Positions 11,787 through 20,434 of a stretch of DNA of 64,000 bases are shown in pieces. The position numbers were made by a program, and so were the translations under genes. This stretch comes from Planoprotostelium fungivorum (Eukaryota; Evosea; Variosea; Cavosteliida; Cavosteliaceae): assembly GCA_003024175.1 (NCBI GenBank), contig MDYQ01000033.1, positions 1 to 64,000 of the forward strand. The letters are read 5' to 3'. The notes under the pieces are model-generated. The model ran no database searches. It saw only the letters and a list, made by a program, of their open reading frames with translations, and was not told the origin of the DNA. How positions within the stretch are numbered: the first letter of the stretch is position 1; every line of letters begins with the position of its first letter.

Positions 11787-13622
11787 ATGATGCAACGAGT
11801 TTTCATCTGTGCCGTGCTGCTTGTCGCAGTCACCGCACAATGTGCGAATCAATGGTGAGGACACCCGATCGAATCATACATCTCAGATTGACACGTCCCT
11901 GCAGTAATGGTCAGTGCTTTGATGCTTCGGGCTACTCTTGTACCCAAGATCAGACGACCAACCAACAAGTTTTGTGCCCTATCGGCCACCAATCATGTAA
12001 CGGTGCCTGTTTCTCTCCATCAAACTACCACTGTCTCAATGGTGGTCTCGCTTACGGGGCCGCATCACAAACACCTTCTCCCACCACCCAGCAGGTCACA
12101 CCGTCCACACAGACCTCTAATGGAGCCTCCACATCCACCATCCCAGGCACCAACGACGCCGCGTGGTGCCCCAGCTGGCTCACAAAGTGTGGCGCCGCCT
12201 GCTATAACCCCGCCGAGTACTGGTGAGTCCTCATTTCGAAACGAGATGTAGAACTCACACGTGCAGCTGTCAGAATGGATGGTTGTCCTACGGCGCATGC
12301 TCTTCTCAAGGGTACTGCCCGAACGGTCTGTCTCAATGCGATGAGTCATGCTACCGCCCCAGTGATTACTGGTGAGTCCGAAACGTCCACGTAGACACTC
12401 ACCCTCTCACAGCTGCTCGAACGGTCTCCTCAGCAAGGGTGCCTGCGCTTCACCTTCCACGACCAAAGCCGTTCCCACCACGGCTCCAGTGGTGATCAAC
12501 CCCAGCCCCGCCGCACCCACCACGGCTCCAGTCGTCGTCAGCCCCACCCCCTCTCCCAACAACTTTCCCACCCAGACTGCCGACCTCAGGATCATCAACA
12601 ACTGCAAGTCCACCCTGTGGATCGAAGGTCGCTACGGTAACGCAGGCGGGCCCATCCCCGGTCAGGGCAATACCGCCACCCGCACCCTCCCGGGCTCTTA
12701 CGTAGATTACGTCATCCCCGATACCGGCCTGGCCGGCACCCGCTTCTGGGCCAAGTACGGTTGCGATAGCAACGGCCGTAACTGCGAGATTGGAGACCAG
12801 ATGCAGTACTGGCCCAACCCTCCAGGAGGCTGCCCTACCAACGGCTGCACCCCTCCCGTGGACTCCCTCTTCGAGGCCACTTGGGGCTGTCGCCCCGGCT
12901 CATCGTGCAACAGCGGTAACCCGACCACCTGGTTCGATACATCTCAAGTCGACGGCTGGACCATTCCATACAAATTGACACCGTTGGGAGACACGAGCAA
13001 GTGTGACTGCTTGGGCAGCAACTGTGGGTTCAAGGGAGTCGACGCGGCCACGCTTGACTTGGCGAGATGTCCTTCCGGGGAGGATCTGACGGGCTGGGGA
13101 AATTGGTCGTCAGTCAACGCGAACGGAAAGACAGTGTCGCTGAAGTCAATCGACCTTCGCATCATCGATACGCAGAATCGAGTCGTCGGATGCATGTCAC
13201 CCTGCAAGAAATTGAACTGGAGCCCTCCTTATGGATTGGGACAGAGCGAGGGACAGGGTTCGGCCATGTGGATGTGCTGCCCCACGCCGAATCCGAGGTG
13301 AATCATTTTATTTGGTTTTATTTCTGCACGTTTGGGACGGTGATTGACGGTGTGACAGCAACTGTAACCCTGCCAACGGTTGCGTTCTACCCAACGTGTG
13401 CCGAGCTGGTCCCATCGAGAGCACTCAATTTGTCAAGGCCGTACACGATATGGTGAGAAAGTCGCGGAAAACTCACGGAAAACTCACGTTGTACAGGCTC
13501 CCGGAGTGTACGCATACTCATACGATGATGGTGTTGGATTACACGCCTGCCCGGCTGGAGTGGTCAAGTATACGATGGAGTTCTGCCCCAGCGGTAGCGC
13601 TCAATATCCACTGCAGTTGTAA
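11787..13622 (+). CDS. Secreted thaumatin-like protein with N-terminal Cys-rich modules
   Basis: The protein begins with a signal peptide (MMQRVFICAVLLVAVTAQ). Then come repeated Cys modules of the form CP...C...C..P..Y.C.NG.L..G.C, a Thr/Pro/Ser-rich linker, and a thaumatin domain from about LRIINNCKSTLWIEGRYGNAGG. The domain has many cysteines (for example GCRPGSSC and CDCLGSNCGF) and ends APGVYAYSYDDGVGLHACPAG...YPLQL at the stop 13620-13622. Introns begin at 11855, 12223 and 12372. Each splits a Cys codon (TG|T or TG|C), and the latter two fall at the same place in their modules, so modules were probably duplicated together with the intron. Thaumatin-like proteins bind or cleave beta-glucans in several families; here a role outside the cell is likely but unproven. 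Two further introns lie near 13301 and 13453. Confidence 0.9.
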
Positions 13623-13944
13623 CGTGTGTGATACTCGCATTTCTGTATAGCCCTGTTGAATAAAAAGGTTCGAAGTGATCGATTCGTCCTCTTATCTCTT
13701 CTGTCTTTATCTTGTCTCTCTGAGGCAGGAGATCGATTTTTATTCAGATAAATGTAATATCAGCCTCTCGTGCTTGTGTCTATACAATTCGTCACATTTG
13801 AACCACACAATTGTTCCATGTATCTTCCAAGCGATATGAGATGATACAGAAAAGATAGCACAGCCACACTGTCTTTTCCTCTTCGGTAGCCATCGGATGA
13901 GATTGAAACAGATGATGCGATAAATCTCGTTGTAAATTTGATAT
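13623..13944. other. Intergenic stretch between convergent genes
   Basis: About 320 bases of 3' flanks between the thaumatin-like gene and the zinc-ribbon gene. The only feature I can name is the AATAAA at 13659-13664. Confidence 0.6.
13659..13664 (+). terminator. Poly(A) signal AATAAA
   Basis: AATAAA lies 37 bases after the stop codon of the thaumatin-like gene, a normal position for its polyadenylation signal. Confidence 0.6.
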
Positions 13945-14667
13945 TTATTTTGTCTGGTTCTTCAGGAAGGATGAGACATTGACGATTGCAGACTTTGGAA
14001 CGTGGATGTAGACATCGAATCCGTTCTCGATCAGAGAGACAATTGTGATTCCATCCTCGACGGCCTGAGATCCCTTCCCACTGGCCTCCTTCAAATCATC
14101 TTGCAGCTCTCCCAACAGAACGAACTGAGCGGGAGTGAGGAGCGACTCGATGGATGGTTTGGGAGAAGACTTCCTCTTCTTGGCCTCTGGAGCATCAGAC
14201 GAATCCTCAGATGCCTTTCTCTTCTTGATGAGCTCGGCGGCCTTCTCCTTCTCGGCGGCGGCCTTTTGGGTCTCGCTGGCGGCCTTCTTCTCGGCCTTCT
14301 TCGCGGCCTTTCTCGACTTGCGGATCTCGATCTGCTCAGGGGTGTACACCTTCTTTGGCTTGTCGGCGTTAGCCTTCTCCTTCTCCTGCCACTCGTTTCT
14401 GACTGACTCCTCAAGCTCGCTGACCTCCTCTGCAAACAAGTGCTCATACTCGGGTACAACAGAGTGAATGCGGTTCAGCTTGCTGTGGCAGGTCTCGCAC
14501 TCTCCTCTGTATAGTCTGACGTTAGGTTGAACCTTAGGTCTGAGAGTCTCGCTGGTGGTTCCGTCATCGTTCTTGGTGAGGACCTTCTTGTGAGACACAT
14601 TGAGTCTGACCTTGGTCACGGGGTCGAGGGTCTTCTCCTCCTTACACTTGCCGCAGAAAAGTTGCAT
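13945..14667 (-). CDS. Intronless zinc-ribbon protein with Ala/Lys-rich coiled coil (possible virus-derived gene)
   Basis: A single 240-codon exon. The first 60 residues hold two CxxC pairs (CGKCKEEKTL and CETCHSKLNRI) arranged like the DUF5679 zinc-ribbon proteins common in large DNA viruses; this resemblance is from memory and was not searched. Residues about 90-160 are rich in Ala, Lys and Glu and look like a long charged helix with nuclear-localisation-like clusters (IKKRKASED, AKKRKSSPK). The C-terminal 80 residues look globular. It is the first of four adjacent intronless minus-strand genes in a window where nearly every other gene has introns. The reading frame looks whole. Function is not recognised. 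Confidence 0.75.
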   Translation of the reverse strand: MQLFCGKCKEEKTLDPVTKVRLNVSHKKVLTKNDDGTTSETLRPKVQPNVRLYRGECETCHSKLNRIHSVVPEYEHLFAEEVSELEESVRNEWQEKEKANADKPKKVYTPEQIEIRKSRKAAKKAEKKAASETQKAAAEKEKAAELIKKRKASEDSSDAPEAKKRKSSPKPSIESLLTPAQFVLLGELQDDLKEASGKGSQAVEDGITIVSLIENGFDVYIHVPKSAIVNVSSFLKNQTK

Positions 14668-14779
14668 TGAAATACTGGTTTTTATAGGTTGCTACTTGAA
14701 ACTATAACACATGCCTTGTAGAATTTTTGGCCTCAGAGCGTCCATGAGGCGCTTCGTCTCCGAAATAAATGGATTGATT

Positions 14780-15400
14780 TTAATTTCTTGCCCATTTTCG
14801 ATCATCTGCAGGAATCGTTCGCCGAAAACAATGCTGGACCAGATCGTGATCGAATGGTATCTTCAGTTCGAGACATCCCTCAGTCGGGTGATAATAGTAT
14901 AGATACGCTTCATAGATCTCTGTCACAGCCATCTGCATTTGAACCTGAACGATATGCTTTCTGATCTTGTCCCAAATGGTTTGATCCGTGGCCCAATCTC
15001 TGGGCAGATTCTGTGGACACTTGATCTCCAGGATGGCCAAATGATTCCCGCCGTGATACATGATTTGATCGCAGGATGCCCATAGCCAAGGCACGGTCTT
15101 GTGACGAAGACTTCCTGGCTGAATGCCGTAGCTCTGGGTGAAGTGATGATACACATCGATGGCTTCTTGTTCATAGTTCTTGCCCCATTCGATCCAATAA
15201 CCTTCGACCTTTCGTGGCTCTACGGTGTCCATATACCTCTTCAATTCGTATGCGATGCTGGTGTAGCCGCATCCTATGATACTGGCGACAATGCTGCTGG
15301 GAATCACTCGAACACCATCGACCTTGTGAGAAGGCTCGCGAAAGGACAGCCAGTCTTGACTGCCTTGAGGTGTTTGCCACATCCTGAAACGAGAGGACAT
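14780..15400 (-). CDS. YqaJ / lambda-exonuclease-type nuclease (possible virus-derived gene)
   Basis: A single 206-codon exon. YqaJ-family enzymes are PD-(D/E)XK nucleases that degrade one strand of duplex DNA and feed viral recombinases. Signatures in order: GSQDWLSFRE near the N-terminus; IPSSIVASIIGCGY, as in the usual IGAS motif; WGKNYEQEAIDVYHHF, the conserved E helix; ASCDQIMY, with the metal-binding Asp; AILEIKCPQN, the E-x-K motif; and VQVQMQMAVTEIYEAYLYYY, the Q-x-Q helix. Length is typical and the frame looks whole. Such genes are frequent in large DNA viruses and phages but unusual as host genes. Together with the intronless neighbours this suggests capture from a large DNA virus; that origin is inference. 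Confidence 0.85.
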   Translation of the reverse strand: MSSRFRMWQTPQGSQDWLSFREPSHKVDGVRVIPSSIVASIIGCGYTSIAYELKRYMDTVEPRKVEGYWIEWGKNYEQEAIDVYHHFTQSYGIQPGSLRHKTVPWLWASCDQIMYHGGNHLAILEIKCPQNLPRDWATDQTIWDKIRKHIVQVQMQMAVTEIYEAYLYYYHPTEGCLELKIPFDHDLVQHCFRRTIPADDRKWARN

Positions 15401-15429
15401 TTGTAATGACCGTAGTCTTTTAGAATCTA

Positions 15430-15936
15430 TTAAAATCTCTGTGATGGATCCGGCTGTGGTGTTCGAATGACCTTGCTGGCTGTGAGCTCCGTTGTACCCG
15501 GGCCAGTTGGGGTGAGGATGCCACTCAAACTCAATCCCGTTCTCGATGCCTTATCCTTCAAGAAGGCAGCCATTCCATTGGTACGTCTGGCCAGATTCCT
15601 CTGGCTGTGGATGAACCCTGACATCGCTGCGAAGGTGCTGGCGCCGTCACTTCTTTCGCCGAATCGTCTGAACATGAAGTCACTGACAGACGCAGCGGCC
15701 ATGGCTGTCACTCCTGCCTGAACGATGATCTCTGTCAACACTTTCAAATAATTCGCCTCTGTCACCGCCGTCTCAGTGGGGAAGAATGAATCGATAAATC
15801 CTCCCACTGTTGCAGCTGCAGTAAAAGCAATCGCTCCGTTCTTAGCGACTTCCATCTTGTCTATGGGCTCTGGTATTAGAAGAATTTCTACCATGTCACT
15901 AGTGACCCTTGGGCTCTGAGCGACGAGGGAGCGCAT
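15430..15936 (-). CDS. Intronless small protein with two hydrophobic segments, unknown
   Basis: A single exon of up to 168 codons, only 29 bases from the start of the nuclease gene. Two Ala-rich hydrophobic stretches are visible: KNGAIAFTAAATVGGFIDSFF and LTEIIVQAGVTAMAAASVSDFMF. The rest is basic. An internal Met (MVEILLIPEPIDKMEV) is an alternative start. I recognise no family. Spacing and the absence of introns tie it to the neighbouring nuclease and zinc-ribbon genes. It may be a membrane-associated protein of viral origin, but there is no direct evidence. Confidence 0.5.
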   Translation of the reverse strand: MRSLVAQSPRVTSDMVEILLIPEPIDKMEVAKNGAIAFTAAATVGGFIDSFFPTETAVTEANYLKVLTEIIVQAGVTAMAAASVSDFMFRRFGERSDGASTFAAMSGFIHSQRNLARRTNGMAAFLKDKASRTGLSLSGILTPTGPGTTELTASKVIRTPQPDPSQRF

Positions 15937-16066
15937 AGATCAGTGAAATACAAACCGCTTCAGCGTATCTCGCGGTTGTCATTCTCCATCATCTTCATCT
16001 GTTCTGTGGATGCTGTGTTCGTCATTGATGGGATCATGTAAACAAGAGAGGCGGAATCGAACACAT

Positions 16067-16318
16067 TTACAGTTTCATTTTCTTTCTCGATCCTTCGCCT
16101 TCTGCATCTTGTGATGACTCAGACTTCTCTTCCCCGAACAATCGATGCTTCAATTCTTTGCAGCAGTTAACAATCTGAGATTGATACTTTCCAAAGTCTT
16201 TCCTCTCGATGACGTCCAACAGCAACTGCATCACCATCATCAACACATCCTCCTCTAAACAGACGTTCCCGTACATGGACAACGATATCGAACAGAACAA
16301 TCCAGCGTTTTCATCCAT
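16067..16318 (-). CDS. Small intronless acidic/basic protein, unknown
   Basis: A frame of 83 codons from MDENAGLFCSISLSMYGNVC to SRKKMKL. The middle is helical and hydrophobic (EEDVLMMVMQLLLDVIERKDFGKY), followed by a Ser/Glu-rich stretch and a basic C-terminus that could be a nuclear signal. The frame extends upstream to 16633, but those residues overlap the 5' end of the gene at 16506 and look non-coding, so I place the start at 16318. It is the fourth member of the intronless minus-strand cluster. No family recognised. Confidence 0.45.
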   Translation of the reverse strand: MDENAGLFCSISLSMYGNVCLEEDVLMMVMQLLLDVIERKDFGKYQSQIVNCCKELKHRLFGEEKSESSQDAEGEGSRKKMKL

Positions 16319-16505
16319 TGTGCCATCTTGTGTGATATGATGTTCGTTGAGATCTTCATGATGAGTTGGGTGGCATTGAACGGAAAATAATCGAAAAACG
16401 AAAATGATAAAACAACGAGCCTGTATCTGTTTCCGTCTTCTTCCTGCTGGTGGGTAAGAAAGTGGTCGGATTTGCATCTCCCAACATCTGTCTCCTCTTC
16501 TCACA

Positions 16506-18137
16506 ATGGGTTTCGGAGGCCTGTTAAAGTCTGTCTTCATCGGCCAGACGGAGGAGGCCATCATCAAGCGGGAGACTGTATTAGACTCTGCCGCCAGCGT
16601 CTGGTTCGCGGTCATCAGACCAGAAGGAGACAATTCTTATTTCAAAGACATCCTCGCATCGTATTTCCTGGAATCAGAGTTCGAGATCGTCACGGAGGGG
16701 AAGAGTAAAATCACTTTCAGCCATCCTAAATTGAAGACTCACATAACTGCTGCATTCGGTAAGAACGACAAAGATGAGAGGATCCTTCAGGTGATTTTGA
16801 AATGTTGTCATCGCGTCGCTCAACAGGGGTCGCAGATTAATTACGACAAAGCGATCGAAGAGACGAATCTCAAGTTGTATCTTCCTGCGGATGAGGTGCG
16901 ATTGATGTCATCCTCATTATAGATGGGAGGACACTCAACATCACAGGTTCCCCTCTATTACAAAAAATTACTAGACGATTTTGGACATCGTTTGGGCAGC
17001 AATCATCTCCTGAATGGACAAACTGGACCTCTACCCGATGTGCGACTCTGCGAGAATGCGAATCATCGTTGACCTCCTGTAGGTCAAGAGACATCACGCA
17101 GTGACTCACAACCCTTCCGCTTCAATACCGATCTCTGGTATAACTATGACTTCAGAGGACATCATCAAACAACGAACGGTTTGGAACAAGAAGAATAAGC
17201 TGTGGGTGGCCTACGTGCGTGCCGATTGCCCAAAAGAGTATTTGAAGGTGAAACGATGATCATCACACCATGTCAACGACATCAGATCTTATTTATCAAT
17301 TTCATCGAGGAGAGGAGTTTCGTCATCACACGCGTGGCTGCGTCAACCATTGAAGCCGAGAGTTCTATGAGCGGCGCTCTGAAGGTGCTGATCCACCTCA
17401 GTTCATCTGATGATGAAGATCTGATCGTGATCAGAGCACCATCACCATGAAAATCGGATTCAACCAAAATAATGAGAGATTGATTCACATCAATTACGTA
17501 GAGAAGACGGCAGAGTGTTTCACTCGAACTGACTTCTTCCGTGATTTTTCCCGCGAACTCGAGGTATTTGAATTTCAAATCGACGACGTGATGACGTACA
17601 TCTAGGCCGTACGTTTCTTCGAAGGACAGATCGAACCGTTAGTCAGACCCAGATTAGCCGAAGGAGCAACAACCCTCTACAAGGTGATCATCATCATGCA
17701 GATAATCATCATCTCATCAGAGACATCAGGAAGAGAAAGATTCACACGACGATCATCATCACACGTTCGACGACATGGAACAAGTTGACATCAGCCGTAA
17801 CATCAACTCCCCCGTCACGCAATCAGGTCTATCCTCTCGCTTCCAACCAGATTAACGACATACAGATCATCCAAAACCATCGACCGCAGCCAATCACAGC
17901 CCTCCACAGTCTCCAGTGGGTTCACCCGTCGGTGGAGCTGTAGCTCCAGGTATGGCGTTACGAATGCAGAAGCAGCTGCAAGATCAGGTGAATTTCGATG
18001 AGAGGTGAATCTGAATAGAGAAGATCAGGAAGGAAGAGATAGAAGAAGAGATATTGGCCGATCAAGAGGAGAGGTTAGCCGAGGAAGAGGCCGAATTGAA
18101 GCTGGTGGAAGAGCAGTTGAGACAGGCTGAGAAGTGA
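16506..18137 (+). CDS. Multi-exon protein with acidic C-terminal coiled coil, unknown family
   Basis: Eight or so exons can be joined with consistent phase. Exon 1 starts MGFGGLLKSVFIGQTEEAII and ends LYLPADE. Next come VPLYYKKLLDDFGHRLG, a basic stretch ending VRADCPKEYLK, ILFINFIEERSFVITRVAAS, and MKIGFNQNNERLIHINYVEKTAECFTR joined to AVRFFEGQIEPLVRPRL. A His/Asp-rich linker (DSHDDHHHTFDDMEQ) and a Pro-rich stretch follow. The end is a highly charged helix (EEIEEEILADQEERLAEEEAE) with the stop at 18135-18137. Total about 390 residues. Introns are 38-60 nt with GTG donors. The conserved-looking N-terminal half is probably an alpha/beta domain, but I cannot name it. No signal peptide or membrane segment. 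It is divergent from the intronless cluster. Confidence 0.7.
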
Positions 18138-18433
18138 AGACGATGATGATGATGATCGGTGGGCTGATGAGAGGACAGGTCTCTCGCGGCCAGTCAGTCA
18201 CTTGAAACGAAGGAGGGATCATGATGGAGAGAGAAGAAGAGATGATCTTCTGTGCAGAGAAGGGACGAATTGAAAGTGAAGAAGGGAGAGGTTTGAAGGC
18301 TTGAGATCAGATAGATAAACAATTCGGATACATGTTCGATCAGAGCACCTCAGGACGTATAAGAACGTATATATGAACGATGAACTACACAAATCGATCT
18401 CTGTATACAGAGATGCATCGATTCATTGCTCGA

Positions 18434-19776
18434 TCACTTGACGAGAGACGTCGCCCATTTTTGCATGAGGAGGGACTTGAGGTTATCCGTGAAGATGAAA
18501 TTGAAGAGTTTCATCAGCTTGCAATCGAGACTGGGGTGGTAGAATGGTAGAGGATATCTACCCTCTACTGCATGTGCGTAGGCTGCGTTCAACAGCTGTC
18601 GCATGATGTCATCATGATGTAGGATGGACGTCGCAGCTCACCCAGGGGGGTGGTGCAGACTTCTCCATGGCCTCTCCTACTGCCTTCTGGAACGCTCTCG
18701 TGACATCCTCTACCCTCTGTCGATCATCAATCTACAACGTTGTAGATAATACACGTACCTGGTAGAGCTCACTTCCAGCATCCGCACTCGTCATGGTGCA
18801 GTTGACATCATCGGCAGGTTTGAATTGAGTTGACCACCAATCTGATCGGATGTTGCTGCGGATGAGACCCGGATCGACTTCACAGACTCTCAGGCCGAAG
18901 GGATAACATTCTACTTGTAGAGATTGAGTCATGTTCCTCAATGCACCTGCTCGCGTGTGAGTCCGTGGACTCATTTCGTGATGGATGTTGAGGGTCTCAC
19001 CTTTTGTGGCGCCGTAGGCTCCCACGATGCCGGCTGGAGGTGATCAGCTTTCGATGTCAAGTGAAGATGGAAAAGAAGATCACCTGGAAAGAAGCTGGTG
19101 GTGGAGCCTGTGTTGATGATCCTGCCGCCCGTCTTGCATAATAGAGGAAAGAACAGTCGAATCATTCGCATGGGACCAAAGAAGTTGACCTCCATGATCT
19201 TGCGCAGGGACTCCTCAGTCGTGACGGCGGACAGCCCATTGATCTGGATTCCTGCATTGTTGACGAGAGCATGGAGGATCAGATCTACGTCGAACAGATT
19301 AGCGATTGGATGGATAGGACGTGTGAGCACCTTCCCTCTCCAAGATGTCTTGGACTGATTTCAGTGCTTCTTGGCACTGTTTCAGGTCGGTCACATCGGC
19401 CAAGATGGTGCGGACTAGGAAGATTTTGTTGGTGAGGTGGAATGGATGAGTCAATCACCTCTGCCGGAGATGCTGGTCAGTTCTTCAGCGTCTTCACTTC
19501 TTCTAACAGTGGCGATTACAATATAGCCTCTAGAGGTGTATAACTCGACAAGGTACCTGTTTAAAATGTGAATTTGGAGACTCCTCAATGCGTCTTTCTT
19601 TACCTTCCAATGCCTGAAGATGTTCCTGTGACGAGGATCGCTGATTTGTTCTTCTGTGGCGTTATCGCTGGCTGGATGAAGAATACCAGTGCTAAGATCT
19701 GGTGAATAAGGATCTCTATATAATCCAGCAAGAGAGATACATAGATGACGAATAGCATCAGCTTGGACTCCCTCAT
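18434..19776 (-). CDS. Short-chain dehydrogenase/reductase with N-terminal membrane anchor
   Basis: Several short exons. The start at 19776 gives MRESKLMLFVIYVSLLLDYIE, a hydrophobic anchor. Then follow the Rossmann cofactor motif (ILVTGTSSGIGR, the TGxxxGxG form), the NNAG motif (ALVNNAGIQ), the catalytic Ser region (IINTGSTTSFF) and the YxxxK active site (AYGATKGALRNMTQSLQVE), then DPGLIRSNI. The last exon reads LLNAAYAHAVEGRYPLPFYHPSLD and stops at 18434. This order is classical SDR. The membrane anchor and the two-Thr TGTSSGIG form fit 17-beta-HSD or retinol-dehydrogenase-like enzymes, but the substrate is unknown. The intron after LYQ carries the palindrome atctacaacgttgtagat seen in other introns. 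Confidence 0.88.
18730..18747. repeat. 18-bp perfect palindrome atctacaacgttgtagat in an SDR intron
   Basis: The palindrome occupies nearly half of a 42-nt intron. The same core recurs in HECT introns at 23156-23171 (perfect over 16 bp) and 31154-31171 (one central mismatch), and half-copies occur at more than 15 other places in the window. Confidence 0.85.
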
Positions 19777-20033
19777 GGTCTATAATTTTTTAAAGACTCA
19801 AGATGCGCGCTCTATAAAGATTACGTATGTCAAATTCTGGGGACATCAATTTTGACTCGAACTGAGACCATCAATCGAGAGCGAGGGATCAAATGGAGAC
19901 ACGGTTCAAGTTCAACAAGTGTAAGAGAGTGAGCGATCCGTGACGTTGATGAAAAAGATCCAAAATGACAAACATCGGGTGCACCCGATGGGGTTACACA
20001 CTTCATTTTCGAATAAGTTAAATAGTACCGGCC

Positions 20034-20283
20034 TCATCCACAGCACGGGCAGATCGTCTTCCTGGTGATGAGCCACCCAACCTTCATCTTCTGACCGAAG
20101 CTCAGCTTGTTCCATGCGGCCGAGCGCATGCCTTTGGGCAGGGCGAGATAAGCATCAACTGATCCCAGTTAACACTTCGATCTACGTCGAACCTCACCTG
20201 CGGACATGATGTTGCTGCTGTTGGATGAGAAGAAAAATAAGAAGCCCAATGAGAACAACGGGAGAATAGATCTTCGCGACTAC
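20034..20283 (-). CDS. Candidate tiny single-pass membrane protein
   Basis: Two exon-like pieces join across a short intron. The first reads AKIYSPVVLIGLLIFLLIQQQQHHV, with one strong hydrophobic segment. The second reads DAYLALPKGMRSAAWNKLSFGQKMKVGWLITRKTICPCCG and stops at 20034. The whole would be about 70 residues, perhaps a small organelle-membrane protein. I cannot find a clear initiator Met; a further 5' exon upstream of 20283 is likely. No family recognised. Confidence 0.35.
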
Positions 20284-20434
20284 AATTCACTAAACTCAGG
20301 CACCTGCCACAGAATACTCGCTAAGGTGGTACCACTGGCAACAAGCTAAGAAAATGTTCCACTCGTGTCAGGAGGACAAAGCTATTGCACCACCTACAGC
20401 TGAGAGAAGAGAGGAAAATAACAGTGTCGATGCT

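Larger units (their letters stand above)
13945..16318 (-). mobile_element. Possible relic of a large DNA virus (four intronless genes)
   Basis: Four consecutive minus-strand genes without introns: a zinc-ribbon protein, a YqaJ-type nuclease, a hydrophobic protein and a small protein. They sit between intron-bearing host genes. The nuclease and zinc-ribbon types are typical of Nucleocytoviricota. The frames look whole, so the insertion would be fairly recent or maintained. I see no terminal repeats, capsid gene or polymerase, so this would be a fragment at most. An alternative is host genes that lack introns by chance. Confidence 0.4.

Noticed and set aside
14002-14467. Leu-rich plus-strand frames opposite the zinc-ribbon gene
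   Set aside because: They are antisense shadows of its Ala/Lys/Glu-rich helix.
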